Positions 56,675-64,000 of a stretch of DNA of 64,000 nucleotides are shown in pieces. The DNA comes from Ornithinimicrobium faecis (GTDB lineage Bacteria > Actinomycetota > Actinomycetes > Actinomycetales > Dermatophilaceae), in the NCBI RefSeq assembly GCF_023923225.1, contig NZ_CP099489.1:2108001-2172000 (forward strand). Reading direction: 5' to 3'. Positions within the stretch are counted from its first letter, which is position 1. Each line of letters starts with the position of its first letter. The position numbers and the translations under genes are program-made. The notes beneath the pieces are model-generated. The model was given only the letters and a program-made list of their open reading frames with translations, was not told where the DNA came from and searched no databases.

Positions 56675-56839
56675 CCGTTCGGTCGGCTCCGACCGGAGTG
56701 TGCATGGAGCCCGCCGAAGGAAATCCCTTGACCGACCGCGCGGGGGTGTGCCTACTCTCGGGGCCGGGGTTTCGGCTGCCATCGTCCCCAGCAGGGGTGG
56801 GACGTCAGGGGCGCCGCACGAAGGAAGGGACATGCCACC

Positions 56840-57652
56840 GTGCACAACCTGAGAACCACCACCGCGCGGGCACTCTCGCGCCGCACGCTTGCCGTGACCG
56901 GGGCTGGGCTCATCCTGGCCGTGACGGGCTGCTCCGAGCAGAGCCCGGAGGAGGCCGCCGAGCCGCCCGCCTCCACTGTGGGAGGGAGCCAGGCTCCCCA
57001 GACCGGTGCACCGGATCCGTTGCCCTCCACCGGCGCGGCGAACCCGTCCGCGGACGAGGGTGCGAGCACCGAGACGACCGAGGACGTCCGGGAGGAGCAG
57101 GATGGAGAGGTCACTGGAGAGGGCGAGCAGGGGAGTGCAGTGGCCGGACCAGCGCCGTATGCCGAGGGGCAGGACCCGTGCAAGAACGTTGCGTCAGAGG
57201 ATCTCGCCGAGGCCGTGGGGCACCCGCTGGGTGAGCGGCTGGAGGAGGGCTCGAACAACGTCGCCGAGCAGCTCGAGGAGTCTGGCGGCGACCTTGCCAA
57301 CTGCTGGTATCCCCAGAAGGACGGCGATGACGCTGGGCTGTCCATCGCCTGGCTGCGGCTCGGTGTGGACTTCCCGGACGAGATGCCAGAGGACATCCGG
57401 GCCGAGCACGAACGGAGCCGCCACGTCAGCTACGCGACCGTGGAGGACGATGTCAAGGAGGTGGCCGTCTCGGGTGTCCCCGAGGCCTACTCCCGGGTGT
57501 TCGACTTCTACGACAGCACGCAGGTGAGCGTGTCAGTCCCGTTCGACGACGCGGTGCTGGTCGCCACCCTGGTCGGCGACCAGGGCAGCCTCGACGAGAG
57601 CGACATCCCGCGAGTCGTCAGGGCTGCGGAGGTGGCTTTCGCCCAGCCCTGA
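56840..57652 (+). CDS. Lipoprotein of unknown function (DUF3558-like)
   Basis: 270 residues from GTG 56840; GGAAGGG lies 10 nt upstream, and the ATG at 56832 is in another frame that stops at once. The lipobox is AVTGC (near residue 31). A long Ser/Thr/Pro/Glu linker leads to a globular domain with two Cys (DPCKNVASEDLAEAVG, LANCWYPQ), as in actinobacterial DUF3558-type lipoproteins. It is convergent with the amino acid transporter operon. Confidence 0.75.
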   Translation: MHNLRTTTARALSRRTLAVTGAGLILAVTGCSEQSPEEAAEPPASTVGGSQAPQTGAPDPLPSTGAANPSADEGASTETTEDVREEQDGEVTGEGEQGSAVAGPAPYAEGQDPCKNVASEDLAEAVGHPLGERLEEGSNNVAEQLEESGGDLANCWYPQKDGDDAGLSIAWLRLGVDFPDEMPEDIRAEHERSRHVSYATVEDDVKEVAVSGVPEAYSRVFDFYDSTQVSVSVPFDDAVLVATLVGDQGSLDESDIPRVVRAAEVAFAQP

Positions 57653-57660
57653 TCGCCGAC

Positions 57661-58428
57661 TCAGAGCACCTTGGACAGGAACGACTGGGTGCGCCGGTGC
57701 TGCGGGTTGGTGAGCACCTCTGTGGGGTCACCCTCCTCGACAATGACGCCGCCGTCCATGAAGACCAGTTTGTCGCCGACCTCCCGGGCAAAGCCCATCT
57801 CGTGGGTGACGACCATCATCGTCATGCCCTCGTCGGCGAGCCGTCTCATCACGTCGAGCACGTCGCCGACCAACTCGGGGTCCAGCGCCGACGTCGGCTC
57901 GTCGAAGAGCATCATGTCGGGATTCATCGACAGGGCCCGGGCGATCGCCACGCGCTGTTGCTGACCACCGGAGAGGTGCGCGGGAAAGGCAGCCTCCTTG
58001 TCGGCCAGGCCGACCTTGGCGAGGTTCTCGCGGGCGATCTTCTCGGCCTCCTTGCGGCCGCGGCCCTTCACCCGCTGCTGAGCGATGGTCAGGTTGCGCA
58101 GGGCGGACATGTGGGGGAAGAGGTTGAACTGCTGGAAGACCATGCCGATCCGGGAGCGCACCTTGTCTAGCTCGGTGTCGGGGTCGGTGATGTCGATCCC
58201 CTCGACCAGGATCTGACCGGAGGTCGGCTCCTCCAGCCGGTTGACACAGCGCAGCAGCGTCGACTTGCCAGAGCCGGAGGGACCGATGACGCACACCACC
58301 TCGCCACTGTTGACGTGGAAGTTGATGCCAGTGAGGACCTCGTTGTCACCGAAGCTCTTGTGCAGGTCGCGCACCTCGATGGCTGGGGCACTCGTGTCGA
58401 TGCCCTGGTGGGGGTTGAGCTGTTCCAT
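57661..58428 (-). CDS. Polar amino acid ABC transporter ATP-binding protein
   Basis: 255 residues from ATG 58428, sharing one base with the permease stop. Walker [11 protein letters not shown]-loop [12 protein letters not shown], signature HLSGGQQQR, Walker [15 protein letters not shown] and switch His in VVTHEMGFA are intact. It belongs to the GlnQ/HisP group. It is third in an operon binding protein-permease-ATPase and powers uptake of a polar amino acid. Confidence 0.93.
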   Translation of the reverse strand: MEQLNPHQGIDTSAPAIEVRDLHKSFGDNEVLTGINFHVNSGEVVCVIGPSGSGKSTLLRCVNRLEEPTSGQILVEGIDITDPDTELDKVRSRIGMVFQQFNLFPHMSALRNLTIAQQRVKGRGRKEAEKIARENLAKVGLADKEAAFPAHLSGGQQQRVAIARALSMNPDMMLFDEPTSALDPELVGDVLDVMRRLADEGMTMMVVTHEMGFAREVGDKLVFMDGGVIVEEGDPTEVLTNPQHRRTQSFLSKVL

Positions 58429-59222
58429 CACCGGCTCCTCTTCTGCTTGCGCTCCATCCAGGCCACCAGCTGGGTCAGCGGTAGGGTGATGGCTAGATAG
58501 AGCAGGGCGGCAAACATCAGGCTCGTGGCGGTGCCCGCCGAGGGTCCGCTGGCCATGAAGTCGCGGGCCAGGGTGGTCAGCTCCTTCTGATTTGCCGCCA
58601 GTCCGACGACGAAGAGCAGTGAGGTGTCCTTGAGCAGGATGACCAGCTCGTTGGTCAGGGGCGGGATCACGATGCGCAGCGCCTGCGGCATCACGATTGA
58701 GGCCATCGTCCACGGCGCATTCATGCCGAGGGAGCGCGCCGCCTCGTTCTGTCCCTTGGGCACTGCCTCGATGCCTGCGCGCAGGGTCTCCGCCATGTAG
58801 GCGCCGGCCACCAGCATCAGGGCCAGCAGGCCAGCGCCAACGGTGCCACCCGGCGGACGCCAACCGAAGGCGATCGGCACGCCGAGGGCCATGAAGAGGA
58901 TGACGACCAGCGCGGGGAGCCCGCGGAAGAACTCGATGTAGGCCGTGGCCAGCCACCTGAACGGCGCGATCGGAGCCAGCTTCATCAGCACCAACACCAA
59001 AGCCAGCACGAAGCCTCCGACGAAGGCCACGATGGTGTAAAGGATCGTGTTCTTCACCCCGACGAAGACCATGTCCTGCCAGTTGCCGGTGAAGCCCTCG
59101 GTGAGGAAGAAGTTGCTCTTGATGGCCGGCCAGTCGGCGACGAGGACGAAAGCGACCACGATCACCACAAAGATCGCATACAGCGAGAGCGTCGTCAGTC
59201 GGGTGCGCGCGCTCCGAGTCAT
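58428..59222 (-). CDS. Polar amino acid ABC transporter permease
   Basis: 264 residues from ATG 59222. The HisM/GlnP-type EAA loop reads [20 protein letters not shown], and [16 protein letters not shown] is the conserved N-terminal region. One permease gene implies a homodimeric channel. It lies between the binding protein and ATPase genes. Confidence 0.92.
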   Translation of the reverse strand: MTRSARTRLTTLSLYAIFVVIVVAFVLVADWPAIKSNFFLTEGFTGNWQDMVFVGVKNTILYTIVAFVGGFVLALVLVLMKLAPIAPFRWLATAYIEFFRGLPALVVILFMALGVPIAFGWRPPGGTVGAGLLALMLVAGAYMAETLRAGIEAVPKGQNEAARSLGMNAPWTMASIVMPQALRIVIPPLTNELVILLKDTSLLFVVGLAANQKELTTLARDFMASGPSAGTATSLMFAALLYLAITLPLTQLVAWMERKQKRSR

Positions 59223-59252
59223 GGGTTAACCCTCGTCCTCGTCGTCACTTGA

Positions 59253-60167
59253 TCAGCGGCTCGTGGACTCGGCGTCGTCGGAGGCAGCGTCCTCCGAGAA
59301 GTACTGGTCATAGAGCGTGTCGTACTCCCCACTGTCGCGGAGCTCGGTGAGCTGGGCGTTGACTGCCTCGACCAGTGCGTCATTGTCCTTCTTGATCGCC
59401 AGACCGTAGGTCTCGTCGGTGTCGTACTCCTCCACGATGGTGAAGTCGCCCTTCTTGGCGTTGTCGACATTGACCGGCAGGTCCTGCAGCGCCGCGTCCA
59501 CCTGACCGGCGAGGAGCGCCTGATAGATCTCGGCGTTGCTCGGGAAGGCGACCAGCTCGGCACCGGTGGCATTCTCCTTGGCGTAGGCCTCACCCGTGGT
59601 GCCCTGCTGCACGGCCACGCGCTTGCCCTCCAGGTCAGCGATGGCTGCGATGTCGGAGTCGGACGGGACCAGCAGGGACTGCAGGGAGTCGTAGTAGCCG
59701 TCGCTGAAGGCGAGGTTTTTGGCGCGGTCCTCGGTGATCGTCATCGCAGATGCGACCAGGTCACACTCGCCGGCGTTGAGCGACAGGCCGGATTGGAGGC
59801 CGTCGAAGGCAGAGTCCTTGACGGCCAGCTCGACGCCGAGGCCGTCAGCGACGTAGGAGACGATGTCGATGTCGAAGCCGCTGAAGCCGGACTCAGCGGA
59901 CTCGTCAAAGTCCTCGAAGGGCGGGTAGGGGACGTCGGAGCAGACGGTCAGCGTGCCCTCACTCACGAGATTGAGGGCCGCGGTGTCGACCTCGGCGGAG
60001 TCGCCGTCATCGGTCGAGCCGCCGTCGTCGCCGGAGTCGTCGGCACCAGCGTCAGCGTTGTCGCCGGCGCCATCACCTCCAGACGTGTCCTCCTCGGAGC
60101 CACAGGCCGAGAGGGACAGAACCAGGCATGCGGCAGCTGTTGCCGCGAACAGGGGTTGAATCTTCAT
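59253..60167 (-). CDS. Amino acid ABC transporter substrate-binding lipoprotein
   Basis: 304 residues from ATG 60167, 6 nt after TACAGT on the minus strand. The lipobox is LSAC (near residue 22), followed by a Gly/Asp/Ser-rich linker of about 35 residues. The family 3 binding-protein fold shows LTVCSDVPYPPFEDFD, GFDIDIVSYVADGLG and VAVQQGTTGEAYAKE. It delivers its ligand to the permease. Polar or glutamine-like amino acids are likely; cystine or basic amino acids cannot be excluded. Confidence 0.92.
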   Translation of the reverse strand: MKIQPLFAATAAACLVLSLSACGSEEDTSGGDGAGDNADAGADDSGDDGGSTDDGDSAEVDTAALNLVSEGTLTVCSDVPYPPFEDFDESAESGFSGFDIDIVSYVADGLGVELAVKDSAFDGLQSGLSLNAGECDLVASAMTITEDRAKNLAFSDGYYDSLQSLLVPSDSDIAAIADLEGKRVAVQQGTTGEAYAKENATGAELVAFPSNAEIYQALLAGQVDAALQDLPVNVDNAKKGDFTIVEEYDTDETYGLAIKKDNDALVEAVNAQLTELRDSGEYDTLYDQYFSEDAASDDAESTSR

Positions 60168-60239
60168 TTCTGCACTGTATTCGGTTGACAGGCCGAATGA
60201 CAGAACCTTGAAAGGACGGCGTGGTAGGCGCCGCGCCGG

Positions 60240-61316
60240 TCAGGGAGCTCCGCGGCGCCCCTGCGTCCGGGACGGGTCATAGCCACCCTCGGGCGGCACC
60301 ATCTCGCCGCGCACACCGAGCAGCCGGATGGGACGGTCGTCCGCGAGCTTGTCGAGCAGTGCCAGGGCCGTCGCAGCGATGACCTGCGGATCGAGGGTGG
60401 GTTCGGGCAGTTTGCGGACCCGCGTGAGTGTGAAAAACGGAGCAAAACGCACCTTCAGGTGCACGCGGATGCAGGCCCGTCCCTCGGCGGCCAAATCCGC
60501 CACGACCTGGCGGGACAGGCCACCCAGGGCGTCCTCGACCTGAGCTCGCTCGGTGAGGTCGACCTGGAAGGTCACCTCGTGCCCGTGGGCGCGAGCGACC
60601 CACGGTGTGTCATCGACGTGGTTGCTGCCTTCTCCGCGGCCGAGGCGCCCCAGGTGCGGCCCGGTCGCGGCGCCGAAGGCGGCCACCAGGTCCTCCTCTG
60701 GTGCCTCGGCCAACTGCCGCACCGTCTGTATGCCGAGGCGCGCCAGGCGCGCGCCGATCGCCTTCCCGATGCCCCAGAGAGCAGTGGCCGGACGGTCACC
60801 CATCACCTCGAACCAGGTGTCCTGGGTGAGCGAGAAGATGCCTTGCGGCTTGCCGAAGTCGGTTGCGATCTTGGCCCGCACCTTCGTGTCGCCGATGCCG
60901 ACAGAGCAGTGCAGACCGGTGGCAGCCAGCACCGCGTCGTGGATCGCGCGGGCCGCGACCTGCGGGTCCGCGCTGTCCAGACCGACGAAGGCCTCATCCC
61001 ACCCGAGCACCTCGACGACGGCACCAGGGACGTCGCGCAGAGTCTGCATGACCTGCTCGGAGGCCGCCTCATAGACCGGGAAGTCCACGGGCAGGAAGAC
61101 CGCTTCTGGACACCTACGCACGGCGACCTTGAGCGGCATACCTGACCTGATCCCGAACTCCCGGGCCTCATAGGACGCGGTCGACACGACGGCCCGCTCG
61201 GTCGGGTCGCCCCGTCCGCCGACCACCACGGGCTGACCGACCAGCTCCGGTCGGCGCAGCAACTCGACGGCCGCCAGGAACTGATCCATGTCGACATGCA
61301 GCACCCAGCGGGACAT
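60240..61316 (-). CDS. dinB: DNA polymerase IV (Y-family)
   Basis: 358 residues from ATG 61316, with GGGAGGG upstream; an in-frame start 51 nt earlier (61367) is less likely. HVDMDQFLAAVE gives the first metal-binding Asp; EVLGWDEAFVGLD gives the catalytic Asp-Glu pair, with Trp where SxDEA is usual. The little-finger region is present (HLKVRFAPFFTLTR). No clear C-terminal beta-clamp motif is seen, as in DinB2/DinB3-like actinobacterial forms. It performs translesion synthesis. No LexA box was identified upstream. Confidence 0.9.
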   Translation of the reverse strand: MSRWVLHVDMDQFLAAVELLRRPELVGQPVVVGGRGDPTERAVVSTASYEAREFGIRSGMPLKVAVRRCPEAVFLPVDFPVYEAASEQVMQTLRDVPGAVVEVLGWDEAFVGLDSADPQVAARAIHDAVLAATGLHCSVGIGDTKVRAKIATDFGKPQGIFSLTQDTWFEVMGDRPATALWGIGKAIGARLARLGIQTVRQLAEAPEEDLVAAFGAATGPHLGRLGRGEGSNHVDDTPWVARAHGHEVTFQVDLTERAQVEDALGGLSRQVVADLAAEGRACIRVHLKVRFAPFFTLTRVRKLPEPTLDPQVIAATALALLDKLADDRPIRLLGVRGEMVPPEGGYDPSRTQGRRGAP

Positions 61317-61485
61317 AGACACACCCTCCCGCGAGGTGACCTCCGTCACGACTCGAGGGGAGATCACCCGGAGAACGGTCAGATGAGAGAGCTCTCACCA
61401 ACTTTTCACGACCGGCTCATGACTGTCCGGTGAACTGTTCTCCATCGCACCGAAGGACGGTGCGGCTCGACCAGGAGGTTGACGG

Positions 61486-62688
61486 ATGATCCGCACCGAG
61501 CACCACGACCCGTTCCGGGTCCTGCTCTATTCCCACGACTCCGTGGGCCTGGGGCACATCCGCCGCAACCTCGCGTTGGCCCACACGCTGACCACCGACA
61601 TCCCGGCTCTCACCGGACGCTCGGTGACCGGCATGCTCCTCACCGGCGTCGGTCACGGTGCCGACCTGGACGTCCCCGAGGGCTTCGATGTCGCGCTGCT
61701 GCCGGGCATCCGCAAGGGCAGTGAGGGCTATCAGCCCCGCCACATGCAGGTGCCGATGAATGACCTGATCTGCATCCGCGAGCAGATGGTCCGCGGCGTC
61801 GTCAACGGTCTGACCCCCGATCTGATCATCGTCGACCGCCATCCCTACGGAGTTGACGGCGAGTTGCGTGAGACGTTGGCTGAGACCCGTCGGATCCACC
61901 CCCAGACCACCATCGTCCTGGGTCTGCGCGAGGTGCTCGATGAGCCTGAGGCCGTGGCCCGCGAGTGGGAGCAGGTCGGTGACCTGGGTGAGCTGCGCGA
62001 GATCTTCGACGAGATCTGGGTCTATGGCGACCCGCAGGTCCATGACGTGCGGAGGACCGGCGAGGTCCCCGCTGAGCTGCACGACCTGATCCGCTACACG
62101 GGCTATCTCGCGACCGGCCGCCGCTGCGTCCCCGAGACAGACCCGACTGAACTGCCGTATGTGCTGAGCATGGTCGGCGGTGGCAGCGACGGCAAGGAGG
62201 TCCTGACCCGGGCCGCCAGCGCCACGGTGCCCGCCGGGCACCGTCACCTGGTTGTCGCGGGACCGCAGATGCCCGCCGAGGACCTGGCCGAGATCCAGCT
62301 GGCCGCCGCACCGGGCACCACCGTTGTGGCCTCCGTCCCCGACGGGCTGGCCACCATCCGCCGCGCCAGCGCGCTCGTCGCCATGGCCGGCTACAACACC
62401 GTGTGCGAGGCGCTGACGACGGACACGCCCGTGCTGCTCGTGCCTCGCGAGAAGCCCCGTCAGGAGCAGCTCATCCGTGCCCGCGGCCTCAAGCAGGCCG
62501 GTGCCGTGGACCTGGAGCGCCTCGATGACCTCACCGCAGGCCGGCTCACCAGCTGGTTCGCCGCTGCCGTGCACCGCACCGCCGTCCGAGACCACCTCGA
62601 CCTGGCCGGCCTGGCCGGAGTCGCCCACCGCGTCGCTGCCCTGCAGCCTGGCGCCCCCGTCAAGGAGTTCACCCGTGTCGCCGTCTGA
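61486..62688 (+). CDS. MurG-like GT-B glycosyltransferase
   Basis: 400 residues from ATG 61486, with AGGAGG upstream. The start LLYSHDSVGLGHIRRNLALA is the glycine-rich acceptor loop of MurG/GT28-like proteins. The C-terminal half has MVGGGSDGKEVL, VVASVPDGLATIRRASALVA and GYNTVCEALTTDTPVLLVPR, which matches the nucleotide-sugar binding end. It is first in an operon of three or more glycosyltransferase genes. The donor and acceptor are unknown. Confidence 0.85.
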   Translation: MIRTEHHDPFRVLLYSHDSVGLGHIRRNLALAHTLTTDIPALTGRSVTGMLLTGVGHGADLDVPEGFDVALLPGIRKGSEGYQPRHMQVPMNDLICIREQMVRGVVNGLTPDLIIVDRHPYGVDGELRETLAETRRIHPQTTIVLGLREVLDEPEAVAREWEQVGDLGELREIFDEIWVYGDPQVHDVRRTGEVPAELHDLIRYTGYLATGRRCVPETDPTELPYVLSMVGGGSDGKEVLTRAASATVPAGHRHLVVAGPQMPAEDLAEIQLAAAPGTTVVASVPDGLATIRRASALVAMAGYNTVCEALTTDTPVLLVPREKPRQEQLIRARGLKQAGAVDLERLDDLTAGRLTSWFAAAVHRTAVRDHLDLAGLAGVAHRVAALQPGAPVKEFTRVAV

Positions 62689-63928
62689 GTCCACCCAGCG
62701 CGTCGGCTATGTCCTCAAGGTCTATCCGCGGTTCTCCGAGACCTTCGTGGTCACCGAGATCCTCAGCCGCGAGGCCGCCGGTGAGGACCTGGCGATCTTT
62801 GCACTGCGCCCCACCACGGACGCCCGCTTCCACCCCGAGATCTCCAAGGTGGCTGCCCCCGTGACCCACCTGCCCAAGCCAGCGAAGTTGACTGACGCCT
62901 GGGCCGTGCTGCGTCAGGCCCGCGCGGTGGTGCCCGAACTCGACAACCGGCTCCCCGGCATCCTCCCGCTGTTGACCCAGCTCGAGGCCTCCGAGGCGGT
63001 GCAGGGCATCCACCTGGCACTCAGCGCCACCGAGCAGGGCATCACCCACCTGCACGCACACTTCGGCTCGATGGCAGCCCGGGTCGCCCGGGTCGCCAGC
63101 GCGATCGCCGACATCCCCTTCTCGGTGACCACCCACGCCAAGGACCTCTTCCATGAGTCCGTGGACCACGACCTGTTGCTGGAGGTGCTGGGCGCCGCCG
63201 ACCACGTCGTGGCCATCAGCGAGTTCAACCAGCGCTTCCTGCTGGCCCGCTATCCCAGCTTGGCCGACAAGATCGTGCTGATCCGCAACGGTCTGGACCT
63301 GGCGAAGTTTGGCTATGACGACCCCGAGCCGCTGACCGGACCCCTCAAGGTCGTCGCCGTCGGTCGCCTGGTGGAGAAGAAGGGCTTCAACCACCTCATC
63401 GAGGCCGTGCGTGAACTCGCCGGCACCGCAGGACCCGCCGTCCAGGTGCGCATCGCCGGTGACGGCGAGCTGCGTGCCGACCTGGCGGCCCACCTCGAGG
63501 AGGCCGGGCTCGGCGACACCGTCGAGCTGCTCGGCCCCCGTCACCAGGAGGAGATCCGCGACCTGCTGCGCTGGGCCGACGTGATGGCCGCACCGTGCGT
63601 GGTCGGTGCCGACGGCAACGCCGACGGCCTGCCCACCGTGCTGCTGGAGGCCATGGCGATGGGCGTGCCCGTCATCGCCAGCGATGTCACTGGCATCCCC
63701 GAGGCCGTCCAGGACGGTCGCACCGGTCAGCTGCTCGCGGCCGACCGGCTCACAGCGGGGGACGTGAGCGAGCTGGTCGACGCGCTGGTGCGCGTCGCCG
63801 ACCCCGACTATCCGCGCGTCGCCATCGCCCGCGCGGCCCGCGAACTGATCGCAGCCGAGTTCGACACAGCGCGCCAGGCGCGCCGACTCGCCGACCGTCA
63901 GCAGGGCGCCGCCCTGCTGGCCGGTTGA
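62675..63928 (+). CDS. GT4 family glycosyltransferase
   Basis: 417 residues from GTG 62675 with AAGGAG upstream, overlapping the previous gene by 14 nt. GYVLKVYPRFSETFVVTEIL at the start and the retaining-GT motif region (GLPTVLLEAMAMGVPVIASD, with Glu) are typical of family 4. VVAVGRLVEKKGFNHLIEA binds the nucleotide sugar. Together with its neighbours it probably builds a polysaccharide or glycolipid. Confidence 0.9.
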   Translation: MSPSESTQRVGYVLKVYPRFSETFVVTEILSREAAGEDLAIFALRPTTDARFHPEISKVAAPVTHLPKPAKLTDAWAVLRQARAVVPELDNRLPGILPLLTQLEASEAVQGIHLALSATEQGITHLHAHFGSMAARVARVASAIADIPFSVTTHAKDLFHESVDHDLLLEVLGAADHVVAISEFNQRFLLARYPSLADKIVLIRNGLDLAKFGYDDPEPLTGPLKVVAVGRLVEKKGFNHLIEAVRELAGTAGPAVQVRIAGDGELRADLAAHLEEAGLGDTVELLGPRHQEEIRDLLRWADVMAAPCVVGADGNADGLPTVLLEAMAMGVPVIASDVTGIPEAVQDGRTGQLLAADRLTAGDVSELVDALVRVADPDYPRVAIARAARELIAAEFDTARQARRLADRQQGAALLAG

Positions 63929-63941
63929 GAGGAGAGGACCA

Positions 63942-64000
63942 CATGACCCACGTTGCCTACCTGTCCGCAGACCCCGGCGTGCCCGCCTTCGGCACCAAGG
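63942..64000 (+). CDS. Start of a third glycosyltransferase (cut by window end)
   Basis: ATG 63942 behind GAGGAGAGGA. The first 19 residues include YLSADPGVPAFGTK, the usual start of GT4 enzymes of this cluster type. It continues past the window, in the same operon as the two preceding genes. Confidence 0.7.

Noticed and set aside
57661..58956. A longer ATPase gene extending upstream over the permease
   Set aside because: The extra N-terminal part is an out-of-frame reading of the permease gene; ATG 58428 gives the normal GlnQ length and a TGATG overlap.

Overview
The window is high-GC DNA with actinobacterial codon use (GTG starts, 4-nt GTGA overlaps, very few A/T-ending codons). Gene content fits a free-living actinobacterium, perhaps of the Ornithinimicrobiaceae/Intrasporangiaceae type; this assignment is inference. 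Many genes start 6-7 nt after a TANNNT hexamer, the pattern of leaderless transcripts.

1-38.1 kb is mostly ordinary chromosome. It holds an OhrR-type regulator, an ArsC-like reductase, an asymmetric ABC exporter pair, an AI-2E family membrane protein, an Nramp-related transporter and the proton-translocating transhydrogenase pntAB. It continues with a Pls/PosA-type single-module NRPS coupled to an M1 peptidase (14.4-19.5 kb), a luciferase-like/hemerythrin fusion, an HxlR regulator divergent from a methyltransferase, and a Drr-type ABC exporter. A Xre/RES toxin-antitoxin pair with its own terminator and a SigE-type sigma factor with its membrane-anchored partner follow.

38.28-52.17 kb is the notable part: about 13.9 kb built like an integron cassette array. 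Small genes with their own promoters (two BrnT-like pairs, HicAB pairs, GNATs, small membrane proteins, a lincosamide-type nucleotidyltransferase, a lipoprotein, a transposase remnant) are separated by a recurring site GCGGCA-N6 or N8-TGC. Two homologous tyrosine recombinase-hicA-hicB units are each bounded by such sites. Two cassettes, A (617 bp) and B (594 bp), each occur twice in apparently identical form, once as A-B and once as B-A, and all their junctions change exactly at GCGGCA. This circular permutation is what excision of an A-B circle and reinsertion through another site would leave. The recombinases do not look like IntI and the sites do not look like classical attC.

52.2-64 kb is chromosome again: a pterin dehydratase-VOC fusion, a short Erm-like rRNA methyltransferase, an APH-like kinase, an acyl-CoA synthetase, a polar amino acid ABC transporter, DNA polymerase IV, and the start of a glycosyltransferase cluster that runs off the window.
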